Origin: JAXGQD01 sp040766665
Lineage (GTDB): Bacteria > Bacillota > Clostridia > Saccharofermentanales > Fastidiosipilaceae
NCBI GenBank assembly: GCA_040766665.1
Contig: JAXGQD010000010.1
Coordinates: 1 to 64,000, forward strand
DNA length: 64,000 bases
Direction of reading: 5' to 3'
Of this stretch, positions 52,445 through 60,717 are shown in pieces. Positions within the stretch are counted from its first letter, which is position 1; every line of letters begins with the position of its first letter. The translations under genes were made by a program, and so were the position numbers. The notes beneath the pieces were generated by a model. That model did not search any database. It was given only the letters and a program-made list of their open reading frames with translations, and was not told where the DNA came from.

Positions 52445-52984
52445 TCAGAGCAAAGCGGCGATACGTTCCTCAATTAAGGCCATATCCGTTGTCGGGGCAT
52501 AACGCCCGACTACCTGACCGTCTCTATCAACTAAGAATTTGGTGAAATTCCAGGGTATATCATTGCCCCAATGCTTGCCACCGGCGACTTTCTTAAAAAG
52601 CTCATAATGTTCGAAATCTTCCGGCACATCGATGGATTCCGTGGCTTTGCTGTCTTTCAGATATTCATAGACAGGGGCTGTGTTCGGACCGTTCACTTCG
52701 ACTTTGGCCAGGACAGGGAAGTCGACGCCGTAGGTCAAACGACAGAATTCTTGAATCTCTGTGTCACTGCCCGGTTCCTGATCCAAAAACTGATTGCAGG
52801 GAAAGCCCAGAATGACCAAACCTTGCTCGCGATATTTCTTATTCAGGGCTTCTAAATCTTCGTATTGCGGAGTAAAACCGCATTTGCTGGCGACATTGAC
52901 AATCAATAAAACCTTGCCTTTATACTGTGCTAAATCATGCTCATTGCCTTGTGCGTCTTTGACCTTAAAATCGTAAATGCTCAT
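52445..52984 (-). CDS. gpx: Glutathione peroxidase-like thiol peroxidase
   Basis: Reduces peroxides with a cysteine in place of selenocysteine. The peroxidatic Cys is in NVASKCGFTPQYEDLEAL, the second conserved motif is LGFPCNQFLDQEPG with a likely resolving Cys, and the active-site Trp/Asn are in WNFTKFLVDRDG. 179 residues, no signal peptide. Bacterial homologues usually take electrons from thioredoxin and not glutathione, which many clostridia lack. Start ATG 52984 follows AAAGGATA. Transcribed divergently from the neighbouring MBL-fold gene. Confidence 0.93.
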   Translation of the reverse strand: MSIYDFKVKDAQGNEHDLAQYKGKVLLIVNVASKCGFTPQYEDLEALNKKYREQGLVILGFPCNQFLDQEPGSDTEIQEFCRLTYGVDFPVLAKVEVNGPNTAPVYEYLKDSKATESIDVPEDFEHYELFKKVAGGKHWGNDIPWNFTKFLVDRDGQVVGRYAPTTDMALIEERIAALL

Positions 52985-53074
52985 ATGCTATCCTTTCTCT
53001 AAAGAAGACCTCAAAATTGAAGTCCGGAACATGTTGCGATAAAAAAATTATAGCATAGCACTGGGGGAAGAAAT

Positions 53075-53887
53075 ATGTCGAAACTCATCGTTTTGGGAAG
53101 CGGCAATGCTCAAGCCTTATCCTGTTTTAATACCTGTTTTGCCATTGCTAATGAGAATGAATATTTTCTTGTGGATGCCGGTGGAGGAAACGGTATTCTC
53201 AGGCAACTTTCACTGAATCAAATTCCTCTAAGCAACATTCATCATCTTTTCATTTCACACAGTCATAGCGACCATCTTGTTGGCGTCATCTGGTTGGTGA
53301 GGATGATTGGTAGCCTGATGGATAAAGGCGCGTATCAAGGAAACTTGAAAATCTACTGTCATGCAGAATTGATCGCTACCATCAGGTCCATCGTCAGTCT
53401 GACGGTTCAGGAACGATTCTACCGTTTTTTCGATGAGCGCATGATTTTTCAAGCCTTGACGGATGGGGAGGAGCAAGAGATAAACGGGGAACGCTTTCGC
53501 TTCTTTGATATCGCGTCGGAAAAATGCCGCCAATTTGGCTTTCACTATACAACGAATAGCGGTTTCCGCGTCTTATTTGCCGGGGACGAACCACTGCGGG
53601 AAGAATTGGCAGCCTATCTTAGAAGCTGTGAGCTGCTTTTGCATGAGGCTTATTGCCTTTATGCGGAACGAGAGATTTTTGAGCCCTACGAAAAGTTCCA
53701 CGTTACTGTGAAGGAAGCGGCAGAACTCGCCGAAAAATACGCGATTAAACATCTTTTACTCTGGCACACGGAAGACAGTCAGCTTGAACGAAGAAAACTT
53801 GTCTATAGCACTGAAGCAGCACTTTATTATGGCGGTAGTGTGTGGGTGCCGGACGACAACGAAGTACTAGAATTACCTCTTAAATGA
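53075..53887 (+). CDS. Metallo-beta-lactamase-fold hydrolase (RNase Z-like)
   Basis: A 270-residue MBL-fold protein. Zinc ligands are visible in ISHSHSDHLVG (HxHxDH), the Asp of FAGDEPLR, HEAYC, and the late His of LLWHTED. The overall layout (LGSGNAQ start, HEAYC, HVTVKEAAELAEKYAIKHLLLWHTE end) is closest to the RNase Z/ElaC superfamily, but several RNase Z features are not obvious, so tRNA processing is not claimed. It starts with a GGGGGAAG site and converges on maf with 5 bases between the stops. Confidence 0.8.
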   Translation: MSKLIVLGSGNAQALSCFNTCFAIANENEYFLVDAGGGNGILRQLSLNQIPLSNIHHLFISHSHSDHLVGVIWLVRMIGSLMDKGAYQGNLKIYCHAELIATIRSIVSLTVQERFYRFFDERMIFQALTDGEEQEINGERFRFFDIASEKCRQFGFHYTTNSGFRVLFAGDEPLREELAAYLRSCELLLHEAYCLYAEREIFEPYEKFHVTVKEAAELAEKYAIKHLLLWHTEDSQLERRKLVYSTEAALYYGGSVWVPDDNEVLELPLK

Positions 53888-53892
53888 TAGCC

Positions 53893-54498
53893 TCAGTCAA
53901 GCAGGGCGCGATAAGGTTCGAGCCAACGGTAGCAACGGTGCAAAGGCAGCCCCACGACATTGAAAAAGTCTCCTGTAATTTTTGTAATAAAAGCAGCAGC
54001 CTTACCCTGCGCTGCATAAGCACCGGCCTTATCAAAAGATTCGCCGCTATCGAGATATCGTTCGATTTCAGCATCCGTTAACTCGGCAAAACAAACTTCC
54101 GTTATTTCGCTGGCGCTCTGCAAAACCTCTTGAGCATTCATCAAACAGAGCGAAGTGATGACTTGGTGGGCCTGTCCGGATAAGGCTTCTAACATGGTTT
54201 TGCTTTTGTGGCGATTTTCTCCTTTACCGAAGACTTGTCCGTCAAGTAGTACCAAGGTGTCAGCAGCCAAAATCAAGTAAGGCTTTTCATCCGTCCCCAA
54301 CACATCTCTGGCAGCCTGCGCCTTGGCTTCGCTTAAGGCCTGTGAAAAGTTCAGCGTACTTTCGTTAGGAAAGCGTTCTTTTCTCATACTGGCAAAAGCC
54401 TCCTCATCCAAGTGGCTGTCCAGAACAGTAAAAGGAATATCAAGTAAGCTTAAAAGCTCTTGTCGGCGTGGGCTTTTACTGGCAAGATATAGTCGCAT
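53893..54498 (-). CDS. maf: Maf-like nucleoside triphosphate pyrophosphatase
   Basis: Hydrolyses non-canonical or surplus NTPs (dTTP/UTP type), helping nucleotide-pool sanitation and possibly division control. LYLASKSPRRQELLSLL at the N-terminus is the family signature; the catalytic Asp region is LILAADTLVLLDGQVFGK, and the motif GAYAAQGKAAAFITKITGDFFNVVGLP is close to the C-terminus. 201 residues. Start ATG 54498; the upstream region (54499-54580) also precedes the divergent tRNA operon promoter. Confidence 0.94.
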   Translation of the reverse strand: MRLYLASKSPRRQELLSLLDIPFTVLDSHLDEEAFASMRKERFPNESTLNFSQALSEAKAQAARDVLGTDEKPYLILAADTLVLLDGQVFGKGENRHKSKTMLEALSGQAHQVITSLCLMNAQEVLQSASEITEVCFAELTDAEIERYLDSGESFDKAGAYAAQGKAAAFITKITGDFFNVVGLPLHRCYRWLEPYRALLD

Positions 54499-54581
54499 AA
54501 GTACTTTTCCTCGTCTCGTGTCGTGTAATCGGGCAAATAATCGGGAGCGGAAATAATCTTTTGCGGAAATTATAAATTATC

Positions 54582-54610
54582 TTGACTTTAAATGCATTGA
54601 TACATATAAT
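54582..54610 (+). promoter_or_regulatory. Promoter of the tRNA-His/Gln/Lys operon
   Basis: TTGACT, exactly 17 bases, perfect TATAAT, 28 bases before tRNA-His. Strong, as expected for a stable-RNA promoter. Confidence 0.85.
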
Positions 54611-54638
54611 TAGCCGGTGCCGGCGTGAGACAGACAAC

Positions 54639-54716
54639 GGTGGAATTAGCTCAGTTGGTTAGAGCGCCAGTTTGTGGCATTGGAGGTCGTGGGTTCGATT
54701 CCCATATTCCACCCCA
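54639..54716 (+). tRNA. tRNA-His (anticodon GTG)
   Basis: Acceptor GTGGAAT / ATTCCAC with the encoded extra G(-1) facing C73, diagnostic of tRNA-His, and CCA encoded. Anticodon loop TTGTGGC with GTG at 54674-54676; T-arm GTGGG TTCGATT CCCAT. Confidence 0.96.
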
Positions 54717-54740
54717 ATCCTGTCTCGCTCCGAGCGACAA

Positions 54741-54815
54741 TGGGATGTCGCCAAGCGGTAAGGCACGGGACTTTGACTCCCGCATTCGTAGGTTCAAATC
54801 CTGCCATCCCAGCCA
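54741..54815 (+). tRNA. tRNA-Gln (anticodon TTG)
   Basis: Acceptor TGGGATG / CATCCCA, discriminator G, CCA encoded. Anticodon stem CGGGA / TCCCG with loop CTTTGAC (anticodon TTG at 54773-54775). Confidence 0.96.
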
Positions 54816-54817
54816 AT

Positions 54818-54893
54818 GATCCGCTAGCTCAGTTGGTAGAGCACCTGACTTTTAATCAGGGGGTCCGGAGTTCGAGCCTCCGGCGGATCACCA
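54818..54893 (+). tRNA. tRNA-Lys (anticodon TTT)
   Basis: Acceptor GATCCGC / GCGGATC, discriminator A, CCA encoded. Anticodon stem CCTGA / TCAGG with loop CTTTTAA (anticodon TTT at 54851-54853). It starts 2 bases after tRNA-Gln, so the three tRNAs form one transcript. Confidence 0.96.
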
Positions 54894-54907
54894 GAAAGCC
54901 TGTAGAC

Positions 54908-54932
54908 CCTGCGGTTTGCAGGTTTTCTTTTG
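54908..54932 (+). terminator. Terminator of the tRNA operon
   Basis: CCTGC-GGTTT-GCAGG hairpin followed by TTTTCTTTT, 14 bases after tRNA-Lys and just before the converging dinB stop. Confidence 0.8.
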
Positions 54933-54937
54933 CCTTT

Positions 54938-56152
54938 TTACGTATCCGGGTGAAGGTCCGTGCCTCGGGAGAGGAGGCTTTCTCCATAGCTTGCATTGAT
55001 TTCTTGAATTAACTTGGCCACATGCTCGGACTTGGCTTGCGTTTGCAGGGGGGCTTGCGGCGCTGCCTGAATCATTTCATCTTGTATCTGAAAATCCTCT
55101 AATTGCAGCTGTTGAGGGACTTCTTTGCTTTCCAGTAAACTCAAGCCTGTTCCGATAGCCCGCAACTTTTCCCTGAATAGCGTTTCATCATCGAGCAGCT
55201 TCAGCATGGCTGCATGCAGCTGATCAATCTTATCACTGGCAAAAGGCAAGCTCGTCTGCCTGGTAAAGCTGCGAAAATGCACCGTTTTTAACCAAATGCT
55301 GACACTGCGCGCACGCAACTGATGATCTAGCAGTACCTGATGGTTTTCAGCCAATTGGGCTTCCAAAATGGGCAATGCCGCGGCTCGTGAGTCAATGTCT
55401 TCAGCCAGAGTTTGCATCGCTGAAATGGATTTTCTTTCTTCTTGTTCAGCAGCGGACTTGATTGGATCGGCATTAAGTCCCCGTGCTGCCTCGCTCAACC
55501 AAGGACCGATTTTTCCCAAAGCGGATTGCAGCGTCTCTACGGGGCAGGCTGCCAGCTCACCGATGCTGGTGATACCTAAATCATGCAGTTTGGCTGCCGC
55601 TACCTTACCGACAAACAAAAGCCTTTCTATGGGCAAAGGCCAAACGCGTTGCGGCAGTTCGTGGGGTCGAATCAGCACCAGTCCACGCGGCTTTTGCATA
55701 TCGCTGGCCAGTTTAGCGATGACTTTATCTTTGGCGATACCGATGGAAATATCTAAACCGAGCCGTGTGCGAATCTCGTCTTGCAGGTTTTTCCCGTAAA
55801 GCAGTGGTTCTGCGCTTTGGATGCCCAGCCAGCACTCATCAAGTCCAAAGCTTTCTACCGCTGAACTGTGCTCGCGATAAATCGCCATAGCCTTCTCGGA
55901 ATAGGCATGATATTTATCATGCTCAGGTGGCAAAACCAGCAAATCAGGTTTGATGGCCAGGGCATCGCTGAGCCGCATGGCGGTTTTAATACCTAATGAT
56001 TTGGCGGCTTGGTTTTTTGCCAATACGATGCCTCTGCGCTGTGTCGGATCACCGGCAATCACGAGTGGTAACTCAGTATATTGAGGATAAGCAAGCAAGC
56101 TGACAGAGGCAAAAAACGCGTCCATATCGACATGGAAGACCCAATTGTTCAT
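54938..56152 (-). CDS. dinB: DNA polymerase IV (Y family)
   Basis: A translesion polymerase. HVDMDAFFASVSL at the N-terminus gives the first catalytic Asp pair; the second site reads SFGLDECWLGI, keeping Asp-Glu, though the usual final Asp (LDV) is Gly. The helix-hairpin-helix (LPIERLLFVGKVAAAKLHDLGI) and little-finger domain follow. Near residue 345, QLQLEDF resembles the QLxLF clamp-binding pentapeptide, followed by a further 45-50 residues. 404 residues. Start ATG 56152 follows GGGAG. Converges with the tRNA terminator. Confidence 0.92.
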   Translation of the reverse strand: MNNWVFHVDMDAFFASVSLLAYPQYTELPLVIAGDPTQRRGIVLAKNQAAKSLGIKTAMRLSDALAIKPDLLVLPPEHDKYHAYSEKAMAIYREHSSAVESFGLDECWLGIQSAEPLLYGKNLQDEIRTRLGLDISIGIAKDKVIAKLASDMQKPRGLVLIRPHELPQRVWPLPIERLLFVGKVAAAKLHDLGITSIGELAACPVETLQSALGKIGPWLSEAARGLNADPIKSAAEQEERKSISAMQTLAEDIDSRAAALPILEAQLAENHQVLLDHQLRARSVSIWLKTVHFRSFTRQTSLPFASDKIDQLHAAMLKLLDDETLFREKLRAIGTGLSLLESKEVPQQLQLEDFQIQDEMIQAAPQAPLQTQAKSEHVAKLIQEINASYGESLLSRGTDLHPDT

Positions 56153-56216
56153 GTGGTTTTTCTCCCTACTATGTTAAAATATAGCACAGGGTCAGGGGGC
56201 AAGAAAGGAAACGAAT

Positions 56217-57215
56217 TTGAAGATAGTAAAAGACGAAACGAAAGAAAAACTGAAGCAAATCAGCAAGTGGGGAAAAAGGCTATTGTGGCTGATTCCTTTG
56301 CTCATCATCTTGATGATCGCCTTAACCAGTTTTTACACTGTTAATGAGAACGAGCAGGCGGTGGTGACGACCTTCGGTAAGTACACGAAGACAGCCAATG
56401 CCGGTCTGAATTTTAAGTTGCCGTGGCCGGTGCAGAATGCGACGATTTTGCCGGTAAAAAGAACACAAAAAATCGAACTGGGCTACAGACAAAATCCGGA
56501 CGGATCTTATGACTCGATTATTGATGAGAGCCTGATGATTACCGGCGATATGAATGTGGTGAGCATCGATTTCTTTGTTGAATGGAAAATTTCGGATCCG
56601 GTGAAGTACCTTTATGTGTCCGAACGACCTGAAGCAGTCCTGAAGAATATGTTGCAGAGTTCTGTGCGCTCGGTTGTTGGTACAACCAATATTGATGACG
56701 CACTGACCAGCGGTAAAGTGCAGATTCAATTGGATGTTAAAGATCTTTTAACTACTAAGTTGGAAAACAACGATGTTGGCATACAGATACTGGATGTCAA
56801 AGTGAATGATTCGGAACCGCCCAATGAGAATGTCGCCAAGGCTTTCCGTGATGTTGAGACAGCCAAACAGGACAAGCAGACCTCGATTAATATTGCCCAA
56901 GAGTACCGCAATAGCAGAATACCTGCGGCGAACTCTGAGAGCGATAAGATTATCCGCAATGCCGAAGCGCTGAAACAATCGAAAATCAATGCGGCGACAG
57001 GCGAAAAGAATCGCTTCGAGGCGATGTATAACGAATATCAAAACTATCCCATCATCACCCGTAATCGTATGTATTTGGAAGTGATTGAAAAAATCTTACC
57101 CAATGTCAATCTCTTTATCGATGACGGCAGTGGCGTTGATAAATTATTGCCCATTGGCAATTGGGACAGCACGACACCTGCAGCGGCGGAAACAACACAA
57201 GGAGGTGGCGGATAA
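56217..57215 (+). CDS. hflK: HflK-like membrane protein (band 7/SPFH)
   Basis: An SPFH-domain protein that with HflC forms a large membrane cage around FtsH in E. coli. An N-terminal charged stretch, one membrane helix (residues 23-41), then the SPFH domain: VNENEQAVVTTFGKYTKTANAGLNFKLPWP, FVEWKISDPVKYLY, and a long Ala/Glu/Lys coiled helix (FRDVETAKQDKQTSINIAQEYRN). 332 residues. The start is TTG 56217, 7 bases after AAAGGA; no ATG fits. A TGTTAAAAT extended -10 (56172-56180) may be the promoter. It overlaps hflC by one base. Confidence 0.88.
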   Translation: MKIVKDETKEKLKQISKWGKRLLWLIPLLIILMIALTSFYTVNENEQAVVTTFGKYTKTANAGLNFKLPWPVQNATILPVKRTQKIELGYRQNPDGSYDSIIDESLMITGDMNVVSIDFFVEWKISDPVKYLYVSERPEAVLKNMLQSSVRSVVGTTNIDDALTSGKVQIQLDVKDLLTTKLENNDVGIQILDVKVNDSEPPNENVAKAFRDVETAKQDKQTSINIAQEYRNSRIPAANSESDKIIRNAEALKQSKINAATGEKNRFEAMYNEYQNYPIITRNRMYLEVIEKILPNVNLFIDDGSGVDKLLPIGNWDSTTPAAAETTQGGGG

Positions 57216-58153
57216 TGAAAAAGAAATCTTTAACCACCGTAATTGTCCTTGTCGTGCTTTTGGCGCTTTTTGCCCTACTTAACTCTGTATATATCGTGCC
57301 CGAGGGTGAATACGCCTATTTAACCCAATTTGGTGCCATTGTGAAAACCGATGAAGAAGCAGGTTTGAAATTTAAGATTCCTTTTGTTCAGGAAGTCAAC
57401 CGCTTAACCAAAAGACAGATGGTCTACGATGTCAACACCTCAGAGGTGCTGACGGCGGACAAGAAGGCCATGGTGGTTGACAGTTATGCTATCTGGCAAA
57501 TCAATAATGTGACGACTTTCTACAGTAGCGTGGGTAATATTAATGAGATGCAAAAGCGCATCGATGCTTCCGTTTACTCCGTCATTAAGAACCTGATGGG
57601 CTCCCTGCAACAAAGCGACATCATCACCGATGAAGAAAGCTCCAGAACCACCCTAAACGAGCAGATTACAGACATCGTGCGCGCTCAGTTGGAAGGTTAC
57701 GGTGTCAGCATCGCTGCAGTTGAAATCAAGCGCTATGACTTGCCGACAGACAACCTTGAAGCGGTCTATAATCGCATGATCTCTGAACGCCAGCAAATGG
57801 CAGCGGCATTTAAGGCTGAAGGTGAATACGAAGCCGCCATTATTCGTAATGAGACAGACAAAGAAGTGGAAATTATCCTGGGAGAGGCGCGCGCGCAAGC
57901 CGATAAACTGAGCGGTGAAGCGGAAGAACAGTATATGCAGATTTTACAATCCGTCTATAACGTGACTGATAAAGCACAGTTTTACACCTTCATCCGTGAA
58001 CTCGAAGCCTTGGAGAAATCACTCAGGGGTGGCGACAAAACCATTGTTTTAAGCCCCGATTCACCCATTGTACGTATCCTTAACCAAAGTGGCGGTTTGA
58101 CGGCCAATGATGCAGCCACAACGGGCACTACGCCCACAACAACAGTCCCCTAG
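57215..58153 (+). CDS. hflC: HflC-like membrane protein (band 7/SPFH)
   Basis: Partner of HflK. Membrane helix at residues 7-25 (VIVLVVLLALFALLNSV), then VPEGEYAYLTQFGAIV, LKFKIPFVQEVNRL, YAIWQINNVTTFY, and a helical segment rich in Ala/Glu (QQMAAAFKAEGEYEAAIIRNETDKEVEIIL) followed by ESL-type LEALEKSL. Thr-rich C-terminus. 312 residues. Start ATG 57215 shares its A with the hflK stop (TAATG); the GGAGGTGG site lies in the hflK end. FtsH itself is not in the window. Confidence 0.9.
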   Translation: MKKKSLTTVIVLVVLLALFALLNSVYIVPEGEYAYLTQFGAIVKTDEEAGLKFKIPFVQEVNRLTKRQMVYDVNTSEVLTADKKAMVVDSYAIWQINNVTTFYSSVGNINEMQKRIDASVYSVIKNLMGSLQQSDIITDEESSRTTLNEQITDIVRAQLEGYGVSIAAVEIKRYDLPTDNLEAVYNRMISERQQMAAAFKAEGEYEAAIIRNETDKEVEIILGEARAQADKLSGEAEEQYMQILQSVYNVTDKAQFYTFIRELEALEKSLRGGDKTIVLSPDSPIVRILNQSGGLTANDAATTGTTPTTTVP

Positions 58154-58207
58154 GGAAGACGCAAGCACTCCAAAACGGAAATATTTTGATTAATCGGGAG
58201 GGAACTT

Positions 58208-59818
58208 ATGTATCTGAATGAAAAGATTTGGTTTGCCGATAACGGTAAACCCATCGAAATGAATCTCAAAATGCTGAACAGACACGGCATGATTGCAGGT
58301 GCTACCGGAACCGGAAAAACCATCACCGTAAAAATGCTGGCAGAATCGCTCAGCGAAGCCGGTGTCCCGGTTTTTCTGGCTGACGTTAAAGGGGATTTGG
58401 CGTCACTGGCCTTGCCCGGTTCCGACAACCCCAACATGATCGAACGCCGCCAACGTTTCGGCTTGAGTGACGACATTTTCAAATACAGTGCTTATCCGGT
58501 TAACTTCTGGGACCTTTATAAAGAAAACGGCATGGCTTTACGCACGACAGTCTCTGAAGTCGGTCCTCTGATGTTGGCCAGAATGCTCGGTCTCAATGAC
58601 GTGCAAGAAGGCGTCTTATCCATCATTTTCCGTTATGCCGATGAGAACGGTTTGCTACTTCTGGACTTGAAAGACTTGCGTGCCCTTATGAACGTGGTCA
58701 GTGAAGAAGCTTCTGAACTGCAAATTAAGTATGGCAATATTTCCCCCGCTTCGCTGGGCGCCATAGCCCGTGCCTTACTGGTACTTGAAGATGCGGGTGG
58801 AAACTTCTTCTTTGGAGAGCCCGCACTCGAATTACGGGATTTCCTGCAGGTGGCTACGACCGGCCAGGCCTTCATTAACATTCTGGACGCGACCAAACTT
58901 TTCCTCAATCCCAGTCTCTATTCCAGTTTTATGCTATGGCTGCTCTCGGAGCTCTTTGAAATTATGCCTGAAGTGGGCGATTTGGATAAACCGAAAATGG
59001 TCTTCTTTTTTGATGAAGCGCACTTGCTCTTTGATGAGATGCCGAAACAATTGCTCCAGAAAATCGAACAGGTTGTAAAGCTGATTCGTTCAAAGGGCAT
59101 CGGGATTTTCTTTGTCACTCAGAATCCGGCAGATATTCCCGGTGATATTTTGGCGCAATTGGGCAATAAGGTTCAGCATGCTTTGCGTGCCTATACGCCC
59201 GCAGAACAACGTGCGATAAAAGCCGCTGCGAAGAGCTTTAGAGAAAATCCAGAATTCGACACAGAAGAAGTTCTAACGCAGTTGGGGACCGGTGAGGCGA
59301 TCGTTTCGGTGCTTGATGAAAAGGGTATCCCCTCTGTGGCGGAGCGTTGTTATATTTTGCCACCGAAATCACAATTTGGATCTTTAGATCCTGCCTATCG
59401 CGCCCATATCATCAATACCTGCCCCTTGAATGATAAGTATGCCGAAATATTCGACCGTGAATCGGCTTATGAGATGTTGACCTCCAGAGCGGCTCAGGCC
59501 GCCGACGCCGAGGCACAAGCACGCATTGACGAACAAAGACGCAAGGATGAACTGGCCCAAAAGAAATTGGAAATCGAGCAGCAAAAGCTTGATGCAGCCA
59601 GACAAAAAGAAATTGACAGGCAACTCAAAGCGGAGCAAGCCGCCGAAGAAAAACGCATCAAAGAAGAAACGCGTAAAGCGGAATTGGAGGAGCGCAAAGC
59701 ATATCGTAACAAGCAAAGCTCTGTAGTGACAAAAATCACCAATTCAGCCGTTACGACGGTGGGCAGAGAAGTGGGGCGCTCCCTTATTAGAGGCATCTTG
59801 GGCTCTTTCAAGAAGTAA
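58208..59818 (+). CDS. HerA-like DUF853 ATPase
   Basis: A P-loop ATPase of the FtsK-HerA superfamily, DUF853 branch. Walker A GATGTGKTITVKML near residue 30, ADVKGDL (conserved acidic), QEGVLSIIFRYAD, Walker B MVFFFDEAHLLFDEMP near 265, sensor-like FVTQNPADIPGDILAQLGNKVQHALRAYT with arginine finger candidate. The C-terminal 100 residues are a charged coiled coil (KLEIEQQKLDAARQKEIDRQLKAEQ) ending in a glycine/arginine segment. HerA proteins translocate DNA, often with a NurA nuclease, but DUF853 has no settled role. 536 residues, GGGAGGGA ribosome-binding site. Confidence 0.85.
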   Translation: MYLNEKIWFADNGKPIEMNLKMLNRHGMIAGATGTGKTITVKMLAESLSEAGVPVFLADVKGDLASLALPGSDNPNMIERRQRFGLSDDIFKYSAYPVNFWDLYKENGMALRTTVSEVGPLMLARMLGLNDVQEGVLSIIFRYADENGLLLLDLKDLRALMNVVSEEASELQIKYGNISPASLGAIARALLVLEDAGGNFFFGEPALELRDFLQVATTGQAFINILDATKLFLNPSLYSSFMLWLLSELFEIMPEVGDLDKPKMVFFFDEAHLLFDEMPKQLLQKIEQVVKLIRSKGIGIFFVTQNPADIPGDILAQLGNKVQHALRAYTPAEQRAIKAAAKSFRENPEFDTEEVLTQLGTGEAIVSVLDEKGIPSVAERCYILPPKSQFGSLDPAYRAHIINTCPLNDKYAEIFDRESAYEMLTSRAAQAADAEAQARIDEQRRKDELAQKKLEIEQQKLDAARQKEIDRQLKAEQAAEEKRIKEETRKAELEERKAYRNKQSSVVTKITNSAVTTVGREVGRSLIRGILGSFKK

Positions 59819-59824
59819 GCAAGT

Positions 59825-60673
59825 ATGCCCGAATTGCCCTTTTACATCGCGCGGATTTCCTTGCACCCTTGGGAGGAGCCGCCAATATCCGGAACACATG
59901 GCTCGGGGACGGTATTCTTTACTGGATGCCGTCTCCATTGCGTTTTTTGCCAAAATTATCAGATATCTCAGGAAAGGCAGGGTCAAGCGCTGTCGGCAGA
60001 GGAGCTCTTGGACTACTTTATTCGTTTAGAAGAAGCGGGTGCGCATAATATCAATCTTGTGAATCCGTCACACTACAGTAAGCGCCTCGCACCTTTGCTC
60101 AAAAAGGCGAAAGAGAGGGGACTAGCCATCCCAATTGTTTGGAATAGTTCAGCCTATGAAAAGCCAGAGGATTTGCGTTTACTAGACTCGTTGATTGACA
60201 TTTATCTTCCGGATTTTAAGTATTATTCCAATCGTCTCGCCCACCGTTTCTCAAAAGTTGAGCATTATCGCGAAACCGCTCAAGCTGCCCTCGAAGAAAT
60301 GCTGCGGCAAGTAGGGCCTCCTGTGTTTTCAAAAGGCTTACTGAAAAAGGGTATGATTGTGCGACACCTGCAACTACCGGGACAATTTTTCGACAGCAAG
60401 AAAGTGCTGCGCTATCTTCATGAACAGTATGCGGATCAAATCATTATTAGTGTGATGAGTCAATATCAACCCATGTACAGGGCAAAAGACTATCCAGGCT
60501 TATACCGTCGACTTTTGCCCATCGAATACGAGAAACTATTGGCTTATGCTGAAGAATTGGGTATCACAGAGGCTTATACACAAGAATTAGAGACAAAGGA
60601 AGCAGAGAGCGGTCACACACCGGACTTTTCGCAAGACTGGCTGCATTCAGAAAAAATTATCATGGAAAGCTGA
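59825..60673 (+). CDS. PflX-like radical SAM protein
   Basis: The radical SAM motif is TGCRLHCVFCQNYQIS (Cys-X3-Cys-X2-Cys), typical of the COG1313/PflX group related to pyruvate-formate-lyase activases. Further conserved parts: EEAGAHNINLVNPSHY, PIVWNSSAYE, DIYLPDFKYYSNRLA, GMIVRHLQLPGQ and SVMSQYQPMY. 282 residues. It lacks the extra ferredoxin domain of classic activases. Target unknown; no glycyl-radical enzyme lies nearby. It starts 6 bases after the HerA-like gene, so it belongs to the same transcript. Confidence 0.87.
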   Translation: MPELPFYIARISLHPWEEPPISGTHGSGTVFFTGCRLHCVFCQNYQISQERQGQALSAEELLDYFIRLEEAGAHNINLVNPSHYSKRLAPLLKKAKERGLAIPIVWNSSAYEKPEDLRLLDSLIDIYLPDFKYYSNRLAHRFSKVEHYRETAQAALEEMLRQVGPPVFSKGLLKKGMIVRHLQLPGQFFDSKKVLRYLHEQYADQIIISVMSQYQPMYRAKDYPGLYRRLLPIEYEKLLAYAEELGITEAYTQELETKEAESGHTPDFSQDWLHSEKIIMES

Positions 60674-60695
60674 ACAACTAGGGTGTTTATCCAGC

Positions 60696-60717
60696 AACAA
60701 TAAACATTATTGTTTTT
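60696..60717 (+). terminator. Terminator after the PflX-like gene
   Basis: Perfect AACAATAA / TTATTGTT stem with a 3-base loop and TTT tail. It overlaps the 3' end of the converging corC-like gene. Confidence 0.6.

Noticed and set aside
54625..55012. Two open frames across the tRNA cluster
   Set aside because: They coincide with three unambiguous tRNA genes and their terminator; translation is implausible.
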